Shown: positions 23,957-33,208, counted from the stretch's first letter. The stretch: 38,712 bases of DNA from Phycisphaerae bacterium (GCA_018433925.1 JAHDQI010000273.1:1-38712), one strand, 5' to 3'. Notes: generated by a model from the letters alone, not told the origin. Program-made: numbers and translations.

Positions 23957-26900
23957 TTATAACTGGATCAGCGTCAGTATTTTCTTTTCCAGTTCTTGTT
24001 TTTCTTTGGCCGGAATGCCTGCGGTTCCGATCGAACGCTCATAGGCCTGCACCGCCTCCTGGGTTTTGCCCATGCCTTCCTGGGCCATGCCGAGATGCTT
24101 GTATACCTCCCAGGGAACCGGTTCATTGCGGGCTTCATGGAGCTGAATCGCCCGCAGCAGCGAGGTATAGGCGTCTTTATATTCACCGAGCAGACACTGG
24201 ATAAACGCATAGGTGTCAAGGAATACCGGGTTGCCCAGGTTATTCTGGCAGGCCTTGCGCGCGTAGCTCAGCGCTTTGTCCAGTTGCTGATTGTTATTGG
24301 CCAGCAGGTAGGCCAGGTTGTTCATTGCCGTATAGTTGTACGGCATAATCTCGATGATCTGTTCCATCAGCGCAATGGATTGATTCAGGTATTCCTCATC
24401 GGCCGTCTGCGCATAAGCCATCGTGTACATGTTGGCTTTTTTCAGCGACAGCATGAGCCACTGGTTCTGCTTCGGATCCAGCAGTTCCAAACAGGTATCG
24501 ATATACTGGAGGGCCTGGTTGTACTGGCCGAGTTTCTCATGAAGGGAAATGGCGACCAGAAGCCCTTCAATGGATTCTGGATTACGGCGGAGTTTGTCCT
24601 GGCACCACTGGACAATGGTATCCGGTCCCGTTTTCTCGACAATCACGGATATGATTCCGCCCATCAGGTCCAGATTCGTCCCGGTTTTGTCCAGCGCGGT
24701 AAAGAAATTCTGCGCCGCCTTTTCCTTTTGTCCCAGTTCCAGGTGCGTTTGGGCGATGTAGGTATAAAGGATCGGAGCAAAAGGCGTGTCGATGTGTTCG
24801 GCGGCAAAGGCCAGAAGATTGTTATAGGACTTGCTCAACAGAAGCGTTTCAAGATAATAATCGAGAGTCCGGGGATCTCCCAAACCCTGTTCGCGGCTCA
24901 GCTCCCACGCTTTGGACAGGGCCGCTTCCGCCCGCGTATAGTCTTTCTGGTCGTGCAGAAATTTCCCCAGCCGAAACTGCCAATAAACGCTGGTCGGATA
25001 TTTTTCAAGGGTCTCGCGGTAAAACGTCCTCAGGTCGGAAACCCGGTTTCGCTGTTCGTAGATATTTTCAAGCATGGAGCGAAGCTGCATGGGGGCCTGG
25101 GCATCTTCCAGCCCGCTCCGCAGTTCCCCAATGGCCGCTTCCGCCTGTCCGTTCTCCAGATAGATGTTGGCCAGTTCGATACGGGTCGAGGGGGCCGGGT
25201 CCAGGGTCTTGCTCCGCAGCACGTCATTAATAGCTTTTGGATAATCTCCCAGCAGCCGGTAAATGCGCCCGCGCAGACGCCAGGCCCCGGCATGTTCGGT
25301 GTTGGAGGCCAAAAACTGATTCAGTTCTGACAGGGCCTCATCCAGGCGTCCCCGGCTCATGTGATACCATGCTTCCAGCAGAAGCACATGGATATTATCC
25401 GGGTGCCGCTCTCGAAAACTGGCAATCTGATCTTCGATGGATTCGGTAAATTCAAACTCAAGGTATTGCTGCAGGGCCCACAACTCCTCATCGGCCGTGG
25501 TCGCCATCGGCAGCAGGATGTCGAGATACCCGCGCAGCGCCTGTCGGTCCCCCTTGCCCTGGGCTGCCTGGATCAGTCCGCGCAGCAGTTGCTGGTCATC
25601 GGGCTGCTTACTGCGAAGCGAGAGCAGGATGGCCTCGGCTTTGTCATATTGGCCGTCCCGCAGGTAGAATCGCCACAGCACATCGGGCTGACTGTCCAGC
25701 AGGGCCTCGGCCTGCTCAGACCGTCCCGTCAGCCGCATGTATTCCGAATACGCGTTGACCACGTCTTTGTTGTCGGGAGCAATGGCAAGGGCCTGCTGAT
25801 AGGCCTCTCCGGCCACCTCAAAAAAGCCGTCTCTGCGGTCAGGATGTGTTTCCTCCCGCGCTCGTCGCATGGCCATATTACCCAGAAATATCGCGTTCGA
25901 CAAACTCGCCTCATTCCGCAGCAGTTGCTGACGCATCGCCATCGCCTTGTCGGGATCACGCTGATACATGATCTCGGCGTAGAAGCTCTGCAGGTTGCGA
26001 TTGCCGGGATTCAGCACCAGCGCCGAAAGCATAAACCGCTCGGCCTCGCGGGCCTGCTCATCGGTGACTCGATTGCCCAGGCGAACATTGCGTGTGTGCA
26101 GCAAAGAGGCGTAATGCAGCACGATCTCCGGATTCAGCGGATTCATCCGGTTGGCCGTAGCGGCCGCTTCAAGAGCGCTCTGCAGATCATCCTGGGAATT
26201 GAAAATACGGCTTTTCAGAAGCCACGCCTGCGGGAACATCGGCCGATAGGTCAGGCATTCATCCAGTCGGCGCAGCGCCAGGTCATAATTATCGCGGGCC
26301 ATTTCAAGCCGGGCCGCGTAAAAACTGCCTTCGCAGCCGTCCAGGTTCTTGTCCCGTGCCTGGCGGGCAATCTGTTCAGCGCGGTCTGTTTGCTTCTGGT
26401 TCAGCAGCAGTTCATAATAGGTTCCGACAATTTCCGCATCCTCCGCATTCTCCTCAGCAAGTCCGCTGTAGATTTCAAGAGCATCGGAAGGGCGGCCCTG
26501 GGACTGATAATACCGGGCCAGGGAAATGCCTCGTCGCCGGGGGTCTTCAATCGCCTTGATTGCGTCCTCGGTAATCTGATTGACCTTCTCATCCGAGATG
26601 GATTTCGGATCGGGCTCGGCAAGCTGCCGGGAGAGAATTACAAGTCCCGTTTCCTCCGGAAAAGCGGTCAGCCCCGCCGAGGCCAGTGTGCGGGCCGATT
26701 CGATCCGGCCTTCCTGAAGCCATTGCTGACAAGTCACCGCCAGAAGCCCGCGATCGGCGAGGGTTTTGTCCGAGGCCAGCAGGTTCAGAAAGAGCGAAAG
26801 TTTTTGATCCTGCATCCGGTCCAGCTCCGCCCGAATCTGTTCTTGCGAATCCTGGGGCTCGGCCGATTCATCCACGTTACTGAGCCGGATCTGGGTGTTT

Positions 26901-28687
26901 AGAATTTTCTTGTTAATCAGCAAAAGCTGGAGCTTTTGCGTTTCCGGCAGGTCCGGATCGAGAGCGGAAATAATCGTCTCGGCCTCCTCGGTAAAGCCCG
27001 CTTCAATATAGGATCGCAGGCGGATCTCCCGGGTTTCCGGCGAACTGCCGAACGCGTTTTCATAAGCGCTGACGACCATGACCGCCTCGCGGAAATTCCG
27101 CGAAATCAGCAGCAGTTTGGCGTAGTCAATCCAGGCCTTCGGTTTCCAGTTGGAGATGCTGTTTCGGTTAAAGAGGGCTTTTTCAAGAAATTCCTTCTGC
27201 ATGCCGAATACGTTTCGATCGGCCATTTCCTCCGCCAGCACATAACAGAGCAGCGGATCGATCTGCGACCGCTCCTCCGGCTGGTCCAGCGCCTTGAATT
27301 GTTCGTACGCCCGGTACAACTGGCGAATCCCCCGGACCTTGTCGCCTTCGGCCAGGGTAATCAATCCCTGCCATTTTTGAATTGTCGGATTTTCAGCGCT
27401 TCCAATGATTTGGGTTATCTTATCGACGGCCGATCGGATCGCCTGCATGCGGCTGTCCAAATCCTCGATTTGGCCCCCGTCCCGGCGGGTATCCAGAATC
27501 GTTTCAACGTGAATCTGGGCGACCAGCGACAGAAGGGCATACTGATTTCCACGAGCGTAAAACTGACGCGGGCCGGGTTTTTCCACCGCATCTGGCAGTT
27601 TCAGACCCTTTTCAGCAAGCGAGAGAGCTTCGGCGAGCAGGGCCGAGTCTCTGTAAATCGACCCCTTGTGATGCAGCAGCGTAGCCAGACGAAGCAGGTG
27701 CCGAACATTTTCGGGCTCGATCTCTACGGCCTGACGCATCGCACGAATCGCGCGGGACAATTCCTCTTCGCGTCCCAGCGGTCCGGAGCGCTCATAGGAA
27801 GTAGCCAGCACCTCATACAGCGATCCGCTGGCCGGAAGGGTTTTTGTCAAGTCCTCAAGTTCCTGACGAATCGGCTGGATTTGATTCGGATCCGTCATCG
27901 TTCGCAATTGAAACTGAAACCGGTTCGCCCACGCCGCCGCTTTGTCATCCGTAATCTTGATGGCCTCTTCCAGGTACCGGTCCGCCTCGCGACGCGAGGC
28001 ATCCATCGCCTGAAGGTTGCCTTGGCTGACCTCGATGGTGCCCTTTACAAGAGCACAGTCCGCCAGATACAAATAGCCGTTTTCGTCGTCGGGCTTGATT
28101 TCCAGGTACCGCTGAAAGTCCGCCACCGCCTGATCGAGCAGTTCCTGCCGGTTGGTGGTGCCTCCCGCCCGGGCAATTTCCAAATGAGAGCGGCCGCGGG
28201 CCAGCAGCACCTTCGGATCGACCGGCAGGTTGTTTTCCTCCTGAATCTCCAGCAGGGATTCGGAGTATTCCTGGACCTGTTTCCAGAAACCGGTTTGCCC
28301 GAGATCGGCAATTTCATAGAAATAATCAAACAGTTTTCGAAGGGCCTCCCCGTTCTTCGGATCAATCTTCAAAACGGTGTTCCAGCAGCCCAGCGCCTTG
28401 GTCCAATCCGGCACATGATGTTCATTATCGAGCAGTTGAAATTCTGCGAATCGAAAATAATTGGCGATTTTTTCCTGATTGCTTCGAGCCACTCCGCAGG
28501 CACGCCCGAAATACCGCTCGGCCGTCTTGTAATCATTGTTCTCCAGAGCGTGCTGGGCCTTTTGCAGACAATACTCCGGGTTGCGTTCCCGCAGATAATA
28601 AAAGCCAAGTCCCGCGGCCGCCAGGGCGCCGAGGCCGGCAAGTACCAGAAGAATGATCACGATCTTCGTGTTCAGTTTTTTCGCCAT
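23957..28687 (-). CDS. Giant membrane-anchored TPR protein of the exopolysaccharide/exosortase operon
   Basis: 1576 residues. One N-terminal membrane helix (~9-30, IVIILLVLAGLGALAAAGLGF) is followed almost entirely by tetratricopeptide-like helical repeats. Examples are ALENNDYKTAERYFGRACG, AWRLRGRIYRLLGDYPKAI and EVYKHLGMAQEGMGKTQEA near the C-terminus. The bulk should lie in the periplasm. Some repeats are degenerate and acidic. TPR proteins in exopolysaccharide loci (e.g. AlgK, PelB, BcsC, and PrsT/EpsD-type TPR proteins of PEP-CTERM loci) scaffold export complexes across the periplasm. A similar scaffold role between the Wza-like and Wzc-like proteins is inferred. No beta-barrel or enzyme domain is visible. 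It lies 21 nt after the EpsI-like gene. Confidence 0.88.
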   Translation of the reverse strand: MAKKLNTKIVIILLVLAGLGALAAAGLGFYYLRERNPEYCLQKAQHALENNDYKTAERYFGRACGVARSNQEKIANYFRFAEFQLLDNEHHVPDWTKALGCWNTVLKIDPKNGEALRKLFDYFYEIADLGQTGFWKQVQEYSESLLEIQEENNLPVDPKVLLARGRSHLEIARAGGTTNRQELLDQAVADFQRYLEIKPDDENGYLYLADCALVKGTIEVSQGNLQAMDASRREADRYLEEAIKITDDKAAAWANRFQFQLRTMTDPNQIQPIRQELEDLTKTLPASGSLYEVLATSYERSGPLGREEELSRAIRAMRQAVEIEPENVRHLLRLATLLHHKGSIYRDSALLAEALSLAEKGLKLPDAVEKPGPRQFYARGNQYALLSLVAQIHVETILDTRRDGGQIEDLDSRMQAIRSAVDKITQIIGSAENPTIQKWQGLITLAEGDKVRGIRQLYRAYEQFKALDQPEERSQIDPLLCYVLAEEMADRNVFGMQKEFLEKALFNRNSISNWKPKAWIDYAKLLLISRNFREAVMVVSAYENAFGSSPETREIRLRSYIEAGFTEEAETIISALDPDLPETQKLQLLLINKKILNTQIRLSNVDESAEPQDSQEQIRAELDRMQDQKLSLFLNLLASDKTLADRGLLAVTCQQWLQEGRIESARTLASAGLTAFPEETGLVILSRQLAEPDPKSISDEKVNQITEDAIKAIEDPRRRGISLARYYQSQGRPSDALEIYSGLAEENAEDAEIVGTYYELLLNQKQTDRAEQIARQARDKNLDGCEGSFYAARLEMARDNYDLALRRLDECLTYRPMFPQAWLLKSRIFNSQDDLQSALEAAATANRMNPLNPEIVLHYASLLHTRNVRLGNRVTDEQAREAERFMLSALVLNPGNRNLQSFYAEIMYQRDPDKAMAMRQQLLRNEASLSNAIFLGNMAMRRAREETHPDRRDGFFEVAGEAYQQALAIAPDNKDVVNAYSEYMRLTGRSEQAEALLDSQPDVLWRFYLRDGQYDKAEAILLSLRSKQPDDQQLLRGLIQAAQGKGDRQALRGYLDILLPMATTADEELWALQQYLEFEFTESIEDQIASFRERHPDNIHVLLLEAWYHMSRGRLDEALSELNQFLASNTEHAGAWRLRGRIYRLLGDYPKAINDVLRSKTLDPAPSTRIELANIYLENGQAEAAIGELRSGLEDAQAPMQLRSMLENIYEQRNRVSDLRTFYRETLEKYPTSVYWQFRLGKFLHDQKDYTRAEAALSKAWELSREQGLGDPRTLDYYLETLLLSKSYNNLLAFAAEHIDTPFAPILYTYIAQTHLELGQKEKAAQNFFTALDKTGTNLDLMGGIISVIVEKTGPDTIVQWCQDKLRRNPESIEGLLVAISLHEKLGQYNQALQYIDTCLELLDPKQNQWLMLSLKKANMYTMAYAQTADEEYLNQSIALMEQIIEIMPYNYTAMNNLAYLLANNNQQLDKALSYARKACQNNLGNPVFLDTYAFIQCLLGEYKDAYTSLLRAIQLHEARNEPVPWEVYKHLGMAQEGMGKTQEAVQAYERSIGTAGIPAKEKQELEKKILTLIQL

Positions 28688-28708
28688 ATCAATACCTGTT
28701 TAATGATT

Positions 28709-29521
28709 TCATGTTTGCGTTTCAGATTCCTCATCGTTTGGCTGATTGGCCGCTTCCCAGTCCGGCCAGTACTCGTTTTCCAGAATCGGCAGCAGGATCG
28801 AAAGCAGTTTTTCACTGGCCTCGATAATCTGTGGCGGATCGGGATAGACAATGCCCGCGAAATCCGCTCCGTAAAATTTCCACTCCACCTTGCAGAAATA
28901 GGAATATTTGCTGAAAAAATTGCGCCCCAGCAGACTCCGGGTTTCGGTTCGTCCCGCGGCGTATTTGCCGTTGGCTTTGAAGAAATACTGCACATAATAG
29001 CGGTGTTCGACCGGAACCGGCCCTTGCCCGGTCTGGCTGAAGAGAACCGACTGGGCCCCGATGCTCTCCGGCAGATCCGCATCCATTTCGGCTGAAACCG
29101 ACAGCGGAATTCGGATGACCTGTCCGCTCATTCGCTTGTTGCCCCCGCCCACATAGCACTCATCCGGCACGTGCGGCACCATGTCCGGGTTGCCTGTATA
29201 ATAGGTGATGAATAGAGAACACCGTCGAACCGGGCTGTCGGCCGACGCATCCGGATCCTCCAGTTCCCACTGCAGATAATCCTCTGTGCCCAGCGTTTCC
29301 AGTACGTCCCGGTTGGTAATCCGCGCCTTATTGAGCACCCGGTACGGAGACAGCTTGGTCTCATCCAGTTCCTCAAACGATTTTTGCAGAGGCAGCGGGA
29401 ACTTGATAAAGTGAATTCCCAGTTTCTGAATCGTGTATTCCTTGGTCGAGGCGGCCACGGCCAGAATCACAACGCAAAGCACGAACGACGGCTGAAAAAA
29501 CGGCTGCATTCCTTTTTTCAT
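28709..29521 (-). CDS. EpsI-like exosortase-associated protein
   Basis: 270 residues from the ATG at 29521, which has GGAGGGG just upstream and overlaps the exosortase stop in an ATGA. An in-frame longer start would lie inside the exosortase gene. There is one N-terminal membrane helix or signal anchor (~8-25), then a ~230-residue extracytoplasmic domain. HVPDECYVGGG (His117, Cys122) resembles the H-x-P-E-x-C-Y-P segment of EpsI/DUF3485 proteins. EpsI proteins are obligate companions of many exosortases, with undefined biochemical function. The assignment rests on that motif plus location next to the exosortase; overall similarity is modest. Confidence 0.65.
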   Translation of the reverse strand: MKKGMQPFFQPSFVLCVVILAVAASTKEYTIQKLGIHFIKFPLPLQKSFEELDETKLSPYRVLNKARITNRDVLETLGTEDYLQWELEDPDASADSPVRRCSLFITYYTGNPDMVPHVPDECYVGGGNKRMSGQVIRIPLSVSAEMDADLPESIGAQSVLFSQTGQGPVPVEHRYYVQYFFKANGKYAAGRTETRSLLGRNFFSKYSYFCKVEWKFYGADFAGIVYPDPPQIIEASEKLLSILLPILENEYWPDWEAANQPNDEESETQT

Positions 29522-30513
29522 TGCGGCCCCTCCCCCGGCGACGGCCGGTTGTTTTTCCGAACAATAATCTCTTCCGCAACGGCCGCCTCTTCTTCCACGT
29601 ACAGGTTGCCCATGATCCATCCGAGCAGACCGTACAGGGCAAAGGCCAGCGGCAGCATCGCCAGGCCCAGCATATCATGGTACACCCCCTGGGCATAACG
29701 CGGATCCCAGAGGATGTAGATAAATCCCGTCACCGTCACCCGAACGATATTGCAGAAAATGGCGATCGGCACGGTACTGAGCAGGAGCACCAGCCGATGC
29801 CACAGCGGACGCTCATGCAGATAGGCCATCGCCACGCCCAGCGCGACAAAGGCCATCAAAAGACGCATCCCGCTGCACGCCTCGGCCACATCCAGGCCCG
29901 GTTCCATGGGCTGTCCCCTGTAAATCACATCAATCACAACACCCTGGCAGTTGGCTTCCAGTTCCGGAACCAGGTTCAGGATGATCGCGGCTACCTCCGC
30001 GGCCCATCGGCGCATGGGAATGGTAAGCTGTGAGTACAGGCGGGAGGGAAGGGGAATCGCAAAAAACAAATAGCCGATCGGAAGCCAGGTGTATTTGATC
30101 AGCGACCAGCCGCCGAGAAAAAGCACAACCGCGCCCAGCGAGGCCAGCATAATCAGCGGTCGGCCGTAGCCGAATTTGAACTGGACGATATTCAGAACAT
30201 ACAACCCCAGAAAAAACAGCAGTCCCGCCAGTCCGGCCACGTAACTGGGCCGGGCAGTCAGCGACAGGATCGGCTCTTTCCGCTGGTGAAGAAAGTACAA
30301 ACTGAACAGGGGAATTAAAAAACCATGCGACCAGCTCGGATCCAGCCACTGGCGGACAATGCTGTTGATTTCCTGGTAATAAAAGCCGTAAAACAGCAAT
30401 CCAACGATTGCGATTTTAATGTATAAAGACGCAGGCAGGTCAGACCAGCCGAGTGGACTCTTCTCGTCTGAAAGGGCGGATCGTTCTGTTGCGGCTGTCG
30501 TATTTGTCATCAT
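29518..30513 (-). CDS. xrt: Exosortase (membrane transpeptidase-like sorting enzyme)
   Basis: 331 residues from the ATG at 30513. A second ATG follows directly, and upstream in-frame codons would run into the wza-like gene. About eight membrane helices are visible. The exosortase catalytic triad is intact: Cys213 in EACSGMRLL, Arg258 in FCNIVRVTVTG and His279 in GVYHDMLGL. SWSHGFLIPLFSLYFL near the N-terminus is also typical. Exosortases cleave C-terminal PEP-CTERM-type signals and attach the protein to surface material, usually in organisms with linked exopolysaccharide genes, as here. No protein in this window ends in a recognisable PEP-CTERM signal, so targets lie elsewhere. No strong Shine-Dalgarno is seen; the gene starts 10 nt after the wza-like stop. 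Confidence 0.92.
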   Translation of the reverse strand: MMTNTTAATERSALSDEKSPLGWSDLPASLYIKIAIVGLLFYGFYYQEINSIVRQWLDPSWSHGFLIPLFSLYFLHQRKEPILSLTARPSYVAGLAGLLFFLGLYVLNIVQFKFGYGRPLIMLASLGAVVLFLGGWSLIKYTWLPIGYLFFAIPLPSRLYSQLTIPMRRWAAEVAAIILNLVPELEANCQGVVIDVIYRGQPMEPGLDVAEACSGMRLLMAFVALGVAMAYLHERPLWHRLVLLLSTVPIAIFCNIVRVTVTGFIYILWDPRYAQGVYHDMLGLAMLPLAFALYGLLGWIMGNLYVEEEAAVAEEIIVRKNNRPSPGEGPQ

Positions 30514-30523
30514 GGTTGTGCGT

Positions 30524-32065
30524 TTACCAGGTCCACACGTCCTCAAAATCCTCAAGGGCGAAGTTGCGATCATACACAAGCCCAAAGCCGTACGTAGCCC
30601 GGAAGGCATTGCGAAGAACCGCCAGCCACCGGCTGGTCCCATGAGTCCCTACGTTGACCAGGTCATAAGGTTTGATAAAGAAATCGGGCTGAATACCCTG
30701 GGCGATTTTTTTCAGGTCCACCATGACGATTTGCTCCTGCTCGAGACCCGATGAATTTTTGCCCAAGCGACGAATCACCTCTACTTTCTGAGGGTAAGCC
30801 AGGGCATTCAGTCCGCCCGCCGTGGCGATGGCCTGTTTGAGCGTAATCGGTCGGCCCGTCAAAGGAAAAGCGCCCTGGGCGTTGACATTGCCCATAATCC
30901 AGAATTCGCCGATGATATCCAGCGGAACGGTAATTCGGTCTCCCGGACGGATCACAACATTGTACCGCGGGTCCCCGGCCAGCAGACGGTCCACCGGGAT
31001 CCGGATGACGCGTGTGGTGGTTTTTGTTTTCCCAATATCTGCCAGCCCGAATCCTGAGGGCAGCGGTTCTTCAGGAACCGCCTGAGGCATTGGTTCCGGT
31101 TCGAACGGGGCCTGTGCTTCCGTTCGGGTCTTTGGAATCCACTTGCCGTTTTCAAAGACCCATTCAATCTCCGGTGCCGGTGCGGCCGCCGGCCCAGAGG
31201 GCTGGGCGGTCGGGGCGATCTCAGCCGGGTCAATCCCTTCCGGTACCGCCAGCGCTTCCAGTTCCTCTCGCGTTATCATCTCCGCGGAGGCGATTACGAT
31301 GCCGCCGTGTTTAGCAACGCCTGCTGACGGCGTGATAATCTCAAATAAGTCGTCATCCGGACTCTGGGGTTCGGTCAACTCCATCTCAGGGATGCCGGCG
31401 GGACGAATCTCCTCAAATTCAAATCGCTCGCTGCTTTCCGACTGGACAACCGGAACATCCCTTGAAACGTAGATATAACTCAGGTTAAACTCGGCGATAC
31501 TGCCGGTCAGGGAAATTGCGTCCGTCAGCCGAAAGGTATACCGCGGCAGGGAAAAACGACCGGAACTGCCCAGCCCCTGGCCGACAATTGAAAAATACCG
31601 TTTCTGCGAACTGAGCAGCGAAACCGTCACGGAAGGATTTTTCAGAATATTGGGTGAGAGAATGTCCCGAATTTCCTGCTCAAGCTGCGGCTCAGTCAAC
31701 CCCTCGGCCTGCACAAGCCCCACGTCCGGAATCGAAAGACGGCCGGATTCGGTTACCACGTAATTGTTGACGTAGATTTGTCCTTCCTGGTAAAGCTCAA
31801 AGATGCTGATTTGCACCACGTCGCCGGGGCTGAATGTGTAGTCGGTCTGATAATCAATCAGATCTTCCGGCCGCGGGTCTTCAGCGCCTTCATAGGTGGG
31901 ACTGGGTTCATCGGCAACCCCCAGCGAGTCAAGGATCACATTAACCTTGGGCGTTGGCTCAAAGCGTCCCAGTTGGGTCGGATCAAGAATGTCATTATAA
32001 CAACCGCTCAAAAAGGGGATCAGGCACAGCGCCGCCAATCCTGTAAGGGATAGTTGTTTTGCCAT
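30524..32065 (-). CDS. Wza-like polysaccharide export outer-membrane lipoprotein
   Basis: 513 residues from the ATG at 32065; another in-frame ATG at 32080 would add five residues and cannot be excluded. The signal ends in lipobox LSGC (Cys22). The poly_export domain (~70-170, YTFSPGDVVQISIFE, GRLSIPDVGLVQAEGLT) and SLBB-type segments follow (~175-210, and ~385 onward, RITVPLDIIGEFWIMGNVNAQGAFPLTG). Between them, ~225-345 is a Pro/Ala/Glu-rich, probably disordered insert containing WVFENGKWIPK, not part of ordinary Wza. It should form or assist the outer-membrane exit channel for the polymer, partnered by the Wzc-like kinase. It is first gene of the operon. The Shine-Dalgarno is poor, so it may rely on the leader. 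Confidence 0.88.
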   Translation of the reverse strand: MAKQLSLTGLAALCLIPFLSGCYNDILDPTQLGRFEPTPKVNVILDSLGVADEPSPTYEGAEDPRPEDLIDYQTDYTFSPGDVVQISIFELYQEGQIYVNNYVVTESGRLSIPDVGLVQAEGLTEPQLEQEIRDILSPNILKNPSVTVSLLSSQKRYFSIVGQGLGSSGRFSLPRYTFRLTDAISLTGSIAEFNLSYIYVSRDVPVVQSESSERFEFEEIRPAGIPEMELTEPQSPDDDLFEIITPSAGVAKHGGIVIASAEMITREELEALAVPEGIDPAEIAPTAQPSGPAAAPAPEIEWVFENGKWIPKTRTEAQAPFEPEPMPQAVPEEPLPSGFGLADIGKTKTTTRVIRIPVDRLLAGDPRYNVVIRPGDRITVPLDIIGEFWIMGNVNAQGAFPLTGRPITLKQAIATAGGLNALAYPQKVEVIRRLGKNSSGLEQEQIVMVDLKKIAQGIQPDFFIKPYDLVNVGTHGTSRWLAVLRNAFRATYGFGLVYDRNFALEDFEDVWTW

Positions 32066-32114
32066 AATTTTCACAATCATTTCGGTTTTGGTTTTCGTGA
32101 TCTATCGAATAAAC

Positions 32115-32208
32115 AGTATAACCGCCTCTGCCGCGGTATAAAAACCGATCCTTAAAACACCGATCAATATATCGGTTTATCCGAGTTTATCCTTAATGGA
32201 TATATCGG
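32115..32208 (-). promoter_or_regulatory. Repeat-rich control region upstream of the exopolysaccharide operon
   Basis: The gap 32066-32483 has no gene. Direct repeats are ACCGATC (32144-32150, 32159-32165), GTTTATCC (32175-32182, 32185-32192; 10-bp step) and ATATATCGG (32167-32175, 32200-32208; 33-bp step). An inverted repeat ACCGAT-N6-ATCGGT spans 32159-32176. TATACT on the minus strand (32115-32120) is a possible -10 about 50 nt before the start, with no good -35. The rest of the gap (32209-32483) shows only weak A/T dyads. Confidence 0.4.
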
Positions 32209-32483
32209 CGATAAAACCTGATTATTTATACAATTTACGTCTTTTCTCATCAGGTCAAAAGACAGCCAGCAGGACATTGCGACAGATCGCCGAGTGCGAT
32301 TGAATGTTGTGATAATACTGCCTCCTGAAAAAGAATTCAAGCTATAGAATCGACAATCAGGAAAACCTCCGTAATGGTTTTTATACTGACAAAAGACGTC
32401 CGGAGTTCATTTTTTTACGGAAGAATAAAACCGGTTCAAAAGATATCCGAAGAAATTGTTTTTTAGGGTCATAAACTTGTAAA

Positions 32484-33179
32484 TTATGGGACTTTTTTGT
32501 ATTCTGTCTGAAGAATCAATCTTTTGGAAGCAACCCCATCGGTAATGTCGTAAATGTCGATTTTCCTGGGAATCCATAATTTCTTGGGACTGTAATAGCT
32601 CCAATTATAGCAGACCCCCAGCCAGGATTGTCCCTGTTTCTTGTCTTCAATAACAATTCGGTCAATCCGATTTGTATCCAGGTCCCGATAAAGTTGAGCA
32701 TGAATCGCGTTATCGGATACAGGCATGGCCAACTGCAAATAGCGCTGTCCATCGAGCGTGACGATGCCCCCATCGGCCAGTGAGTCGGTGGAAACAAACC
32801 CGCCCCCATAGAGAAAACCGGCATATACAGTCAGCATCCGGGGCAAATCCCAGCCGGCCGGGTTTGATTGGACCCCTGAGCTCATGCGGCTGAATTGCTG
32901 AGCAGTCAATTTCCATGTAAAGGAGCCCTGCGGTTCCTTCGAATGAATTTGCAGAGATTTGGCCTCCGGGCAGAACAAATGCTGCTGGGCGGTAATATAA
33001 GTACGTCCCCCCTCAAGAAAACAGGAAACAACCGCCTGGGCTGCGATGCAGTTAGCCGGGTCAATCTGTTCACTTGAAGTCGGCTGTTTCGTCGGGGTGT
33101 CCGTTGTCTGCGTGCCGCAGCCGGCCAGCGTTACGCAGGCGAGAAGGGCTACGATTGACAATACTTTTCGATGGATCAT
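32484..33179 (-). CDS. Lipoprotein of unknown function
   Basis: 231 residues; AAGGA precedes the ATG. The signal peptide ends in lipobox LAGC (Cys21), followed by a Thr/Gln/Ser-rich linker. The remainder (~45-231) is soluble, with alternating beta-prone segments: RYLQLAMPV, RIDRIVIED, LWIPRKIDIYDI. The overall pattern is reminiscent of LolA/LolB- or outer-membrane-carrier-like folds, but no family motif is recognised and I do not assign one. It is on the same strand as the exopolysaccharide operon but separated by a 418-nt gap, and 76 nt after the PFOR stop with a terminator between. It is probably a separate unit. Confidence 0.7.
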   Translation of the reverse strand: MIHRKVLSIVALLACVTLAGCGTQTTDTPTKQPTSSEQIDPANCIAAQAVVSCFLEGGRTYITAQQHLFCPEAKSLQIHSKEPQGSFTWKLTAQQFSRMSSGVQSNPAGWDLPRMLTVYAGFLYGGGFVSTDSLADGGIVTLDGQRYLQLAMPVSDNAIHAQLYRDLDTNRIDRIVIEDKKQGQSWLGVCYNWSYYSPKKLWIPRKIDIYDITDGVASKRLILQTEYKKVP

Positions 33180-33208
33180 GGCCGTTTTCCTTATCCGATT
33201 TTTAATCC

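Noticed and set aside
26936-29095. Long open frame antisense to the giant TPR and EpsI-like genes
   Set aside because: It crosses two clear genes on the other strand, has no domain or ribosome site, and reads like a codon-bias shadow.
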